Under the pieces are notes generated by a model, which was not told the DNA's origin, searched no databases, and saw only the letters and a list, made by a program, of their open reading frames with translations. A stretch of 64,000 bases of DNA, taken from contig NC_088799.1 of the NCBI RefSeq assembly GCF_011386835.1, forward strand, positions 73,613,302 to 73,677,301, read 5' to 3'. A program made the translations under genes and the position numbers. Shown here one piece after another: positions 1 to 11,859 of the stretch. This DNA is from Chrysemys picta bellii (Eukaryota; Chordata; Testudines; Emydidae). The stretch's first letter is position 1, and every line of letters begins with the position of its first letter.

Positions 1-299
1 AGTATACAAGCCCTGGCCCTCTGGCTGGATCCCCTTATCATGCCTGGATTAGCAGCTGATACCCTCCCACCTCTGGGATTAGCACAGAACCACTTTTTTT
101 TATCTGCTGTGCACACTGTCCTAGTCAACTCTGGGGGGACTTTTTTGTAGAGGAATTTTTCCCTTGCTACCTCTACTAGGTAGAAATGAATATGTATGGT
201 TAATAAAGTTGTGGCCTAATTAAACCACATCCCTTGCATCTTGCCTTTTTCCCTGTGTGTCCAGGGCAAAGTGGTATCTTTGATACTAGAGTTATTTCT

Positions 300-400
300 T
301 ATTCTAAGTGCAGTGAAATACTGTAACCATAGTCTGTGATATACAGGATGTCAGACTAGATGATCTAATGACATTAAATTCCATGAAATATATCGTAACA
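300..400 (+). repeat. CR1/L3-type LINE 3' tail fragment
   Basis: The segment has the phrase 'gatatacaggatgtcagac' followed by 'tagatgatctaatg', which matches the end of the CR1/L3 copies at 5790-6530 and 62460-63990. It is a short remnant with no coding part. The upstream boundary is a guess. Confidence 0.45.
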
Positions 401-2426
401 GTTGGTAAAAGCTAACATTTTCCATGGGAATCACTGTGTATTTAAGGAGGAGCACAGCTGGGGAGATGGGGGGTGTAGGCAGGTATCACCCTACAAAAGA
501 TAACTACAATGCTGTTTATTGGAACAGACAAATGATATCTTTGAAGAATGGAATGTGGTGGCATACCTAGAGCTGTGCAAACGCATTGGTCCTTGTCTGT
601 GAATAATGCAGGTTGGGTTGGGTCAGGATTCTAGAGGAACCTTTTGCACAGCCCTAGTTAATATCAAGCAAAAACCAAACAACCAAAGAAACAGAATCTA
701 TAGGTGAGGTAAGCATAGAACTTTGAGTGAAATTCACCTCTTTCTAGAAGAATATCACAAGTCCTACTTCCTGGTACCTCATCCCACTATTTTGAGAGCT
801 TAAGTGGTGCACAGGCTTTGCACTGGCCATCTTGTAATGTCAAATTTCACCCTGTCTGAGTAGAAAGCCTTTGTACTCTTTCAAAATAGTCTTGGAAATA
901 TTGCATAGACATTGCTGGAGTAGAAAGAGTTGTCCCTCAACTTGCCCTTGCAAGTGGAATTTAAATGAACATGTGCCAAATCAGCTTGCCTGCTCTGTAT
1001 CCAGCACATAGAACCACTGTAAATGTTGTACATAAATTGTTAAGAAATGTTGTATCCTAAATATCTAGGAGGAAAAACAAACAAACAAATATTGTCTTGC
1101 CATTTGTTGAATTTACCTTGTTCAGCAATAATGGAAAATAGAAATGAAATGTATTAATCAGGTTATTATAGATGTACATTGTCCTGCAAGTGTACATGAG
1201 ATTTTACAAAAAGATTGAAGATAGGTTAGCTATGACAAGGCATGACATGAGGAGGGAGGAATAAACAACATATGTTTGCAGCAGTGCTGGATATTGACTA
1301 GTGTGCTTCATTTGAATTCTTTTAAATTTAAACAACTTTAGATAGTTTGACAAAGTTCCTCCTCTGCCTTGGTGGGTCTTGCACTTACTGGTGGATTTGC
1401 TCACCTCAGAGATTAACAGCAGTCCTCAGTTTGGCCACTTTTGCTAGCGTCACAATAGGTATAGAAGCGTGAGTCAGAGTGGGAGAGACTAGGTATTTGT
1501 GTGTGTACATCTGGAAACACAGGGCTGCAAAATGTCCATCTTAAAATTACAGGAGTACCATAGCATTTCTTTCAGGCAGCTTCTTTCATTTTTGCGGTCT
1601 GCTGCTGCTCCAGTAATCAGCCCAGCAATGGGAGACAAACAGGTATAGGGATACATTATTGTGCATAGAATCACAATGGAATGGGAGAAAAGAAAACAAA
1701 AATGTATAGGAGCAGTGCTGGCATTTGACCTCATGCAAAAAATTAATAATAGAAGGAAATGGCTAATGTCCAAAAATATTTGAATTTGGACAACAGGCTG
1801 TGAGATTTCTCAACCTATCAACTGCAGTGTGAAGTCCTAATACCTGATGTGTGCTTGAAGCATGCTTAGTAACAAGTATTAGAATCAAAAGCCAAGGAAA
1901 TTTTTGTTCCAATTTATTTTAATTCTCATTTCAAGAGGATTTATACTAATGGAACACAATTACATTACCCCACTAGATTTTATAAGAGATCTGATATATA
2001 ATTCCATTGTACATCATTTGTAGTCTTCTGACTAATTAGCAATTATAAATAATTCCCTGTGGATTAATTGCTTAGATAGCATTCAGAATGTAAATCTTTT
2101 TCACATAACACTTACATTATTCAGACTGAAATAGCTACTTTTCATTTTACCCTTGGCTAGCTTTGAACCTGGGTCACTGAAGTAAAACATTATTAATCAT
2201 CTACTCCTATCTAATTTTTACTCCAATCATCTGTCATCTATACAAAGCATATTTTATGTCTTTGATTTACAGTGGGGTTTAATTCTAATTATCCTGGGAG
2301 GCAATTTTTTATCAAAATCATGCTCTTAAATGAAAGTTGTGGTTGCCAAAGTAATGATATATCATTAAACATACTTTGAAAATGCATTGAAGAAATTGAA
2401 CAGGGAGAGGACAAATCCCATGTCTA
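401..2426. other. No gene recognised; AT-rich unique-looking DNA
   Basis: I see only short chance reading frames here, no LINE coding phrases, no terminal repeats and no tRNA-like boxes. The first 300 bases of the window look the same. Confidence 0.5.
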
Positions 2427-3231
2427 GAATCATAGAATATCAAGGTTGGAAGGGACCTCAAGAGGTTATCTAGTCCAACCCCCTGCTCAAAGCAGGACCA
2501 ATCCCCAACTAAATCATCCCAGACAGGACTTTGTCAAGCCGGACCTTAAAAGCCTCTAAGGAAGGAGATTCCACTACCTTCCTAGGTAACTGATTCCGGT
2601 GCTTGACCACCCTCCTAGTGAAAAACTTTTTTCCTAATATAAAACCTAACCTTCCCCACTGCAACTTGAGGCTTTTACTCCTTGTTCTATCATCTGGTAC
2701 CACCGAGAACAGTCCAGATCTATCCTCTTTGGAACCCCCTTTCAGGTAGGTGAAAGCAGCTATCAAATCCCCCCCTCATTCTTCTCTTCTGCAGATTAAA
2801 TAATCCCAGTTCCCTCAGTCATGTGCTCCAGCCCCATAATCATTTTTGTTGCCCTTCGCTGGACTCTTTCCAATTTTTCAACATCCTTCTTGTAGTGCGG
2901 GGCCCAAAACTGGACACAGTACTCCAGATGAGGCCTCACCAATGCCGAATAGAGGGGAATGATCACATCCCTCGATCTGCTGGCAATGCCCCTATTTATA
3001 CAGCCCAAAATGCCGTTACCCTTCTTGGCAACAAGGGCACACTGTTGACTCAAATCCAGCTTCTTGTCCACTGTAACCACTAGTTCCTTTTCTGCAGAAC
3101 TGCTGCCTAGCCACTCGGTCCCTAGTCTGTAGCAGTGCATGGGATTCTTCCGTCCTAAGTGCAGGACTCTGCACTTGTCCTTGTTGAACCTCATCAGATT
3201 TCTTTTGGCCCAATCCTCTAATTTGTATAGT
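2427..3231 (-). mobile_element. 5'-truncated CR1 LINE (C-terminal RT and 3' UTR)
   Basis: On the minus strand the DNA encodes the C-terminal part of the CR1 ORF2 protein in two frames (about 2796-3194, then 2509-2766). Typical CR1 phrases are visible: '[13 protein letters not shown]', '[20 protein letters not shown]' and 'LPRKVVESPSLEAFKVRLD'. The 3' UTR ends at 'atcatagaat' near 2427, the terminal motif used by CR1 instead of a poly(A) tail. The copy breaks off near 3231, as expected for a 5'-truncated insertion. It is dead: frameshifted, with no endonuclease or catalytic RT motif. Confidence 0.9.
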
Positions 3232-4330
3232 TAAAATGTTCCCGCTTCTTTTGGGAAGATCCACCGCAGAGTCTCTGAAGTCCAGGGATTTCATCCTCAA
3301 AATGTAGTTTTCAAGTTGAGAAATAAAGTATATTTCCTTATGCACTTTAGTGGAGGACCCTTCGTCAAGGTGAGCTGTGGCCTCATCTTCCTCTCATCCA
3401 AGGTGCTTGCAAGGAATCAAAGCAACCAAAAAGTGGTCTGTTTAGTGGTATCTCTGCATCCAAATCCCTTTTAAACACTGAGGATGGCTTGGAGATTAAA
3501 GATAATCTAGGTATGGGCCAACACCTAAACAAATGCTTTGCCTCAGTTTTTAATAAGAGCAATGAGAGGTGTGGGGACAGTGGCAGGGTAGCTAAGGGGA
3601 ATAAGGATATGGAAGCAGGAATTACCACATCCGATGTGGAAGCCAAACTCAATCAACTTAATGGGATCCAACTGGGGGCCCTGGATAATCTCCATAGAAG
3701 AATATTAAAGTAACTGGCACATGAAATCACAAGGATTTTTAATGACTCCGTAAACTTGGGTGGTCATACCCTATCACTGAAGAATTGCAAAAATGGTAGC
3801 TATATTTAAGAAAGCATAAAAAAGTGAACTGGGAAACTACAGACCTGGTAGTTTGACATCAGTTATGTGCAAGGTCTTAGAACAAATTTTAAGAGCAAGA
3901 GAGAGTAGTTAATGACATAGAGGTAAATGGTAATTGGGATAAAATACAACATGATTTTACTAAAGGAGAATAGTACCAGACCATCCTGCTCTCCTTATTT
4001 GAGAAAATAACCAATTTTCCAGACAAGAGAAATGCAGTAGATCTAATCCACCTGGATTTCAGTAAAGCATCAGATATAGTTCCACATAGGAAATTATTGG
4101 TTAAATTGGAGAAGATGGGGATTAATCTGAGAATCAAAAGGCAGGTAAGGAACAGGTTAAAGGAAAGATTACAACAGCTCATGCTGAAAGGTGGACAGCC
4201 AGGCTGAAGGGAGGTTATTAATGGAGTTCTTCAGGGATTGATCATGGGAGCAATCATATTTAATATTTCATTTCATGACTTTGGCATAAAAGCCAAGCCA
4301 AGCTCTTTTAGCCTAACAAAATGCAGGTTC
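3232..4330 (+). mobile_element. Old CR1/L3-like LINE fragment (RT domain), opposite strand to its neighbour
   Basis: The plus strand carries decayed non-LTR RT phrases. A frame at 3489-3713 reads 'NLGMGQHLNKCFASVFNKS' and ends 'LDNLHRRILK', which parallels the CR1 motif before the RT palm (...DNLHPRILK). Around 4200-4280 there is a match to the GVPQGSVLGPLLFNIFIND block ('GVLQGLIMGAIIFNIS'). Many stops and frameshifts lie between. It is older than the CR1 at 2427-3231, which abuts it head to head. Confidence 0.7.
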
Positions 4331-4824
4331 AGGGATGTTGTGTGTCTGAGTTAATGGTGACTCAAGATTGTTGAATAACAGGCTCAATTGCAATTATTTA
4401 GTCAAAGATTATCAGTCAGAGATTAGTACAGCACTATACAGAACATAGAAAGAATAGTTTCATTACCCCCTTGATGTGATAAAGAGCTGTGTCTCTTCTT
4501 TACTGTATCTGGAGGGATGCTCAGTTTCACTCCCCAACAAAGTTCTAACACCAGTGTCATTATATAAGATATTTAAATGGAGACCTTCTTTGCCAAAATA
4601 AATATATGTTCTGATGTCATTTCTGTACATTCTCAGTTTACCTGATTTATGTGTGAAGGTATAATTATTTACAGCTGATAATGTTGTCAAGATAATTCTT
4701 CAAGATTATATTTTTCAATGGGTCTTTCTTCACACATAATCATTCTTCCCGTTGATTCCCTCATCAGAAACATCTGCTGTAACAATCATTCCCAATCAGT
4801 TTCCCAGGATTTTATACATATATA
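4331..4824. other. No gene recognised
   Basis: Nothing definable is seen between the LINE fragment and the LTR-like element. Confidence 0.4.
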
Positions 4825-5595
4825 GTGACAGACCCAGACCAGGTGGATGCAGGAGTCTGGTAGAAGGCAAATATACTGGCCACTGGATGAATAATTTTCT
4901 GTTCCCTGAGTGATCAAAGCAGGGGCTGCCCTAGAGCAATCAGGAACCTGCCAGAACCAATTAAGACAGGCAAGCTAATTAAGACACCTGGCGCCAATTA
5001 AGAATTTACTAGAATCAATTATGGCAGGCCAGCTAATCTGGCCACCTGGTTTAAAAAGGACTTCCCATCAGTTAGTGGGGGATGCTCAAGGAACAGGGAG
5101 TGAGAAGGCATCCTGCTGGAGGACTGAGGAGTACAAGCATTATCAGGCTTCAGGAAGAAGGTCCTGTGGTGAGGATAAAGATGCTGGGAGGAGGCCAGGG
5201 AGTTGTAGCTGTCACACAGCTGATACAGGAGTCATTGTAAACAGTTGCTATCCACAGGACCTTGGCTGGAACCCGGTGTAGAGGGCGGGCCCCCCATGTC
5301 CCTAAGTCCCTATCTGACACAGGAGGAGTTGACCTGGTCTGTGAGACACACCAGAGGGGAAGGTCTAATTTGGAAAGCTATCTAACCTGTCTCCGACCCG
5401 CTAGGTGGGATAACAGAGACTGTGAAGATTGTTCTCCATTTCCCCCATGCTGGCCAGTGATGAGGTTAGCTGAGTGAATGGCAGGTTTGAGCCTCTAGCA
5501 AAAGCAGCCAATCTGAAGGCTGCCATGAACCTCTGAGTCGAGAAAATCCACTAGAAAGTGTAGGACCCACTAAGGCAGAGGAGGAACTTTGTCAC
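4825..5595. mobile_element. Solo-LTR-like element with GTGACA/TGTCAC termini
   Basis: The 771-bp unit starts 'gtgacagaccc' and ends 'ggaactttgtcac'. It is flanked by TATA on both sides (4821-4824 and 5596-5599). Read as TG...CA (4826-5594) it looks like a solo LTR. It contains a TATA-like 'tttaaaaagg' near 5050 and a GC-richer second half. The reading frames at 5021-5281 and 5262-5477 look incidental. I recognise no reverse transcriptase or gag. The family name is uncertain; a gypsy-type or endogenous retroviral LTR is my best guess. Confidence 0.5.
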
Positions 5596-5789
5596 TATAT
5601 ATATATATTCCAAGACTATCTAGAATGCTATAGACATGGACACACCAAGGATTATTAAATACAGTCTAACACACAGAATTCTTAAATAGGGTTATTTATC
5701 GGTCAAGGAACAGTGTTCTGGGCCTTAGAATTCAACATACTCTTTGTTAATTTCATAAAGATTCTAAAGAAAACTTTATATATAAATGA

Positions 5790-6530
5790 ATCAAGTATAC
5801 AAAAAGAAAAGGACTAAAAGGGTTAATATTTACATGATTGCTCTCTATAAATACATCAGAGGGATAAATACCAGGGAGGGAGAGGGCCTTATTTAAGTTG
5901 AGGGCCAATATTGGCACAAAAACAAATGGATATAAACAGGACATCAACAAGTTTAGGCTTGAAATTAGAGGAATGTTCTGTAACAGCCTTTCAAGGGGAA
6001 TAGTTAGGGTAAAAAACCTAACTGGCTTTAAGACTGAGCTTGATAAGGTTATGGATGTGTGTGTGGCATGATGAGGTTGCCTACAATGGCATATGGCTAT
6101 TAGCAAATATATCCAGTGAGCAGAGATGGAACACTAGATGAGGAGGGCTCTGAGTTACTACAGAGAATTCTTTCCTATGTGTCTGGCTAATGGGTTTCGC
6201 TCACATGCCCAGGGTCTAACTGATCACCATAATGGGGCCGGGAAGGAATTTTCCCCCAGGTCATATTGGCTGAGACCCTGAAGATTTTTCACCACTTTCT
6301 ACAGCGTGGGACATGGGTCGCTTTCTGGTTTGAACTAGAGTAAATGGTGGGTGGATTCTCTGTAACTTGAAGTGTTTAAATCAGGATTTGAGGACTTCAG
6401 GAGCTTAGCCAGGGGTTGTGGGCCTATTACAGGAGTGGGTGGATGAGGTTCTGTGGCTTGAGATGTGCAGGAGGTCAGACTAGCTCATGGTGGTGCCTTC
6501 TGGCCTTAAGGTCTGAGTCTGTGAACAGAA
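5790..6530 (+). mobile_element. CR1/L3-type LINE 3' end with long 3' UTR
   Basis: The first part keeps the LINE C-terminal signature at DNA level ('ctctataaatacatcagagg', then 'aggcttgaaattagagg'). The rest is the long 3' UTR ending 'aggaggtcagactagctcat'. The same UTR recurs at 63300-63990 on the plus strand and at 21808-22230 on the minus strand. There is no intact frame. Confidence 0.8.
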
Positions 6531-9500
6531 AAGGTTACTATTCACTCATTATCCAAGGCTTAATGGACCACAGGGGTCAGGTCATAAACACCAACATTGG
6601 ACAAAGGAAAGGTACAGGATGCCAGGGTGCTGAGGAGATTGGGACTGTACTTGAGGGGGTTGTTCTTGGCCAATCTTCAGCTTGGGCTTAGCCGTAGTGT
6701 CTTTGAGTCTCTTGCCCCTGGGTCCGTTAGGGCAGGCTCCACTTCTGGACAATCTTACTGTTCCCAGCAAGGGATTAGCGTCAACACCCAAGTAAGAGCC
6801 CAGGCTAACTCTGTAATGAAAACCTACCCTAAGATAACTACGGGCTTCAGTGAGAATAGACTGAGGGAAATAGGAAATGTTCTGAAGGTTTTTGCTTGTT
6901 GTGAACCAGTCCAGCTCGTAAAGTTACCCTGTGAACAGATTTTGTAGGGCCTCGTTTGTGTGGCCCACATGAAACAGATTATACAAGGTTCACTCATATC
7001 TACTTTTAAGTTCCCTTAAATTGTTTCAGTTCTTACGACACTACAGAAGTCTTATTCTGCCCAGCATAGCTATGGAGATGCTTTGATTAAATATATATCC
7101 ATCACACTAGGAGAGAAGTAGGTCAGTGGAAGAATTTTCAGTGCATGTGGTGCAAACTTCAAAAAAAATCCATTTTTTTTGTTATGCCCATTGTATGTTG
7201 GTTAATAGTGATAGCCAACAAATATTGCTGAGACAAATTAAACTGAAAAAAAAAAAGCAGGTCATCTGAGATATATTTCATATATGAAGCGCTAATTATA
7301 TAGCCCAATAGTAAACTATTGTGGAGAAATACTATATGATGAGTCAGGGGAATACACATCCTAAACACTGCAGAGATTAATAATCTATATGAATAGTCAC
7401 AGCAAATGGAACAAAGCGTTGTTGTTTTTCTAAACAATTATGTTTAGGAGAATACATTACCTAATTAAGATAAAAGGGATAGCAATCTTTGTGAATTGTT
7501 ATTCTGGAAAATAAAGAACATTACAGTAATGAGACTTGATGTTATCATTAAATATTTTAAATTGCTAAATTTGTATTTTTATTTGAAATAGATTTAAATA
7601 TAAATATTAAAACATTGTGATGGTTTCCAAAGCTTTATAATTAGAAAGAAATTAGTGTTAATGAAACATTTAATTTTATTTATTGTTGGGAAAGAATGAA
7701 AATACCCTCCTGTGGTGTTGGAATTTCTGCTACCTTCAGCCTAATTAAGCCTGGAATATGACTGCTTCCACTAGTGTATACCAAAGCTGCAGGATCCTGG
7801 TGGCAGAAAGTCCACCTGGAGTGGGGAGGTGATTGCAGGGGCAAAGGTGCCCATGCTTCACTCAGCCAGGGGCCTTCAACTAGCCAATCCAGTGTAATGC
7901 CCTGACCCTGGCCAGGATGTTGGCAGCAAAGATCTACTGCTAGAAAGAGGGACAAAGCTCCACACTGAGTGGGTGTTGGTTACATCAGCTCCAAAACTAG
8001 TGTTATCAGGGGGTGAGTGGGCATTAAACTGAGATAGCACACCCTCAAGCACATTACCTATGTGGGACTCCTGTGGCACCCTGCGAGCAAGCTACCACCC
8101 TCTGAGATGCAGCAAACAGACAAAAATATATCTTCTGTTCAGATCTCTGGGCAAGCCAAAAATAAAGGCTCATGGTGTCTCTGGAGTAAGATGAAAATGA
8201 ATCTCCAGTAAGTATTTTGATAGGCAATGAATATATTATCAGATTCAGTTTTGTTTGTGACTTTCTCCTCAGGGATTCTGGCCAGCAGGTGGGTGAGCAG
8301 TTGTCAGGAATCCCCTTTTGGCCTGTCATTTCCTTGTGTGGTTCTGCGTTTAGTTTTAAAAGAATAAAAGAATATTTGGAGTTGCTCTGAAGTATTTTAA
8401 ATTTGAGAGTATTCAAAATTCTATTCTTTGCTATAGTCATTTTGAGAGAAACTTTCTTATGAGCTTTAAGTTAACAGAAAAGCTGGCTTGGTTTATCTCC
8501 TCTGTATCATAAGTCTTGGTCAGAGGTTCAGCAAGAATTATACAGTAAAACCATAGTGCTCTAATAGCTAACACAGATAAGACAGTAATGAATGAAAAGA
8601 TGGAAATAAAGAGGTTGGGAACTTGTGAGGAAAGGGAATAAGAGGGTAACTGACAAGTGAATTTGGAAGGGAACATATTAACTGAGCGTAAATCTAATGG
8701 AGTGAATGCATTCATCCCAAAATGTATTTCATAACTTCATAGGGTTATTAGGAGTGAATGGGGCTAAGCTTCACCAATAATGCCACAACTGGATAATATG
8801 GCTAGGGAGTGTACACTGTGCAATATTACCTGTTGCCATTGGGGGCAGGGGTTGTCTCAATGTGATTGGATCTGCTCTAGCACCTTAAGGTTGCATACAT
8901 GTGGATGTCATGGGGGAATACTAGCCCTGCAGCACATAGGCTGCACACAGTTGAGGGAAGAGGCACTGAGGAGGGAATATGGATTTCTGTGGGGCTAGCC
9001 CCACAGAAGTACAGTGTAGGCAGGACCCTGTATATTCTGGGATTCTATGGCCATAGAATTTGCTATGAATTCACCCCAGTGCTGCAGAATGTCCATTTTC
9101 ATTTAAAAAATGTTTCTAGCCCTTATGAGAACATTTAAAAAACGGGAACCAAGTGTAAACCAATTCAGTGACACCTGTGTGTGTCTCCAGAGAGACTGAA
9201 ACAATAGCACTGAGAGATGTGACCTGTTCCAGTCACCTCAGGGACGGGGCTCAATGGACTTTATGATGATGGAAAATGCCATTTTTCCCAAGATTATATG
9301 GAATTCAGTGTTCTTGCCGCAGAACGTGCCATTCTGACGTAGCCAGACACCTGACATTTTGTGTTGCCCTCCCCTGCCAGGATCTGTCTGTAGCTAGCTC
9401 TTGTTCTCCAGCTTTCCCCACAAGGGGAACTTAATTGAATTACAGTGCTTGCTCCATGTACTGTTCCATGGAGCCATTCATTCTGAGAGCCAGATCTGGA

Positions 9501-10370
9501 GTCCAGCTTGTAGTCAGGAAGCGGGGAGAGCCAGAAGTTTAGGCTGGCAAACTAGAGAACAGTGCAGCAGACAAAGCCCAAGGTGCCAGGGAGATGAGCC
9601 ACTAAAGCTGGATACTAATTCCCTCCTTCCTTCCCTGCTTCATGTAGAGGGTAAGGATGTTCTGAGCCAGGTTGGTTGGAGAGAACAGTGTCGGGGGGAG
9701 GGGGCCAGGGGGAATCTTCCTTAAAAAATAATCAACAGTTTTTATGTCCGTCATGACTATTTTCAATTCAGCTAGAGCAGTCAGTTGTTTTGTGTGGGGG
9801 TGGGTGGATGGGAATGGAAGGTATGTTGGGGAGATGAAATAAATTAAAGATGCAGAATTTAGGGGTGGCTGCTCTAGAATTCAGTCCTATTGTGCCCCAG
9901 AGCAGGAAGGAGTTTCTGAGTGAAGGAGATAGGCTTCTGAAAGTGGTGTCAGATAGAAAGGAGAAGATTTACGAGCCTAAAGAGAACTCTTTTGAGCCTG
10001 GAACGGTCTAGGAATGTTTGATTACGGTAATATAATGGGCGAGTGAGTGTTGGGTGGTAAAGAATTCAAAGCTGAAGGGGTGCATCTGAGTTGTGGAGAG
10101 ATTAAGTAGGAAGAAAAGGGACTCTCAAACTGGTTGGGGATAGGTGTGTTGAACTCTGATCCCATTACTTATTTTGACTATTTACTGCCACTACATAGGG
10201 CTCAGGTCTGTAAGTGACTGATGCCCCCATCCCATCACTGAATTCAACAGATTTTGAGGCAGCTCAGAGCCGTGTAGGGTCAAAGCCCTCAATCTAGTTG
10301 TTAATACCTTGAAGCAATGTGAACAATTTCCTGCTTCCTGTGTGTCAAGTGCCCTATCTCTTTCTATTGT
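6531..10370. other. No gene recognised; 3.8 kb of mixed unique-looking DNA
   Basis: Short incidental frames only. The stretch 9000-9330 is not AT-rich and may be an old repeat, but I cannot name it. I see no splice-flanked exon, terminal repeat or RNA gene. Confidence 0.45.
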
Positions 10371-10527
10371 TGTAATGTCTTGTTGGTTTAAATGTTTGAG
10401 CACTGCTTCCTCTCCAGTGCAAAGTCTCACTTTTGTGTTGGTTTTTGGTTTTGCTGCAAGAACAATACAGTCTCCACAGCAGAAAGCTGTGTTTTTTATC
10501 TCCTTCTCTGAGGGTACAATTATAACA
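10371..10527 (+). repeat. 5' LTR of the gypsy element
   Basis: It begins 'tgtaatgtcttg' and ends 'aattataaca'. It aligns along its length with 15329-15479: shared blocks include 'ccagtgcaaag', 'agaacaata' and 'agctgtgtttttta' versus 'agctgtgtttcta'. TG...CA termini are present. Confidence 0.85.
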
Positions 10528-10669
10528 TATCGGAGATGAGGAATTGATACCCTATGAGTGGCCAGTGCTCCTATTGCCTGAACAAGAAGAAGAAAAATAA
10601 GCAGATAATAATAAAAAGGGGTGAAAGTTCACTTACAGGCACAAAGTGACAGACTACTGCTTTTTACTT

Positions 10670-10894
10670 CAGGGACAGAGTGAGCCAACAAGCTGGAGAG
10701 GGGGAAGTTGCGGGAAGCAGCAGCCAACACATCCTTCAGCCTACGCCGCTTCCCGCAGCCCCCATTGGAACGGCAAACCATGGCCAGTGGGAGCTGCAAT
10801 CGGATGAACCTTCGGATGCTTCAGGTAAACAAACTGTCCTGGCCCGCCAGCAGATTTCCCTGGTGGGCCGCATGCCAAAGGTTGCCGATCCCTG
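10670..10894. mobile_element. hAT-type MITE, degraded at one end
   Basis: The right end reads 'aaaggttgccgatccctg', a typical inverted terminus of hAT MITEs, and the left end begins 'cagggaca'. The middle shares 'cggcaaacc' and 'ggtaaacaaact' motifs and the 'tggtgggccgc' block with the intact MITE at 56094-56399. No clear 8-bp target-site duplication remains. It lies inside the gypsy element, so it is probably younger. Confidence 0.6.
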
Positions 10895-11190
10895 TCTCAA
10901 AGCATTGTCAGTTCAGACAAGTGATGCCAGATGTGTGACCAGTTTGTCCCTGGATTACACAATGACTAGTTCTGGAAAAAGTTACTAACTGTAACAGTGC
11001 TTGCATTTAAGAAGGCTGTTGAGGTAGCTTTTGGCCATGGAGACTGCAGAGAAGGATTCTCTTGACTGTAATGTGAACTGGGAAACTCACCTTTTGAATC
11101 AGTGAGTCAGAGGACCACTGGAAAGTAAGGAATTTCCATGTGGCATGGCCATGACATGTCAGACCATTCAGTGACCAGCACACAGAGTAA

Positions 11191-11217
11191 CCATCCATCC
11201 ATCCATCCATCCATCCA
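11191..11217 (+). repeat. (CCAT)n microsatellite
   Basis: Almost seven uninterrupted CCAT units, inside the gypsy internal region. Confidence 0.95.
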
Positions 11218-11394
11218 AGAAGACACCTAGGAGGGCTGAACCTAAGAAAGGATGGAAGTTGGGAATTCATAAAGTGAAAAAAGACAAGAGCTCTAATGAC
11301 ACTGATCAGGACCTAGCACTAAACATTATCAGAAGCTGGAGTAAGGGATGGCATCTGGGTTACACCCTTGATTGAAGGAGTTCCTACAATAATG

Positions 11395-11480
11395 GATCTT
11401 GATACTGGAGCTGATATTTCATTGATTTTTGCATCTACCTATCACCAGATGTTATCATAAGTTCCTTTGGAAGCAACCTC
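11395..11480 (+). pseudogene. Gypsy aspartic protease remnant
   Basis: The frame reads 'LDTGADISLI' at about 11401-11430, the catalytic D-T-G-A motif of retropepsins. A stop follows within about 20 residues. Its place upstream of the RT is the expected Pol order. Confidence 0.7.
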
Positions 11481-11859
11481 CACAGTTTTTTGAAGAAAAG
11501 TTAGTTTCAAAAAGGATACTCCAGAATACTTCAATTAGATGGACAATTAGTCATTTTGCCCTTGTGTATGATTGAAGGACAATATCTGCCATTATTTGGC
11601 AGATCTTGGCTTGAGATGCTCAAGGTGAATTGGACCAAGATCAGAAGCAATCACAAAAGCACTTCAAAATCTACAAGAAATACTGGACAGACACGGCAAA
11701 GTTTTTGAAAAAGAACTTGGGAGAAATGAGCAACATATTAACGAAGCTCACTGTTAAGTCAGACAGCCAGCCAAAATACTGCAAGCCCAGAGTTTTGCCT
11801 TGTGCTCTGAGCCTTTGGTAGAAGCTGATTTAGAAGGTTTAATGAACATTGCAGTCTTG

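Noticed and set aside
9000..9330. Possible conserved noncoding element
   Set aside because: The composition differs from the surroundings, but one sequence alone gives no evidence of conservation.
11191..11217. CRISPR-like short repeat
   Set aside because: Simple CCAT microsatellite without spacers, in a vertebrate genome.
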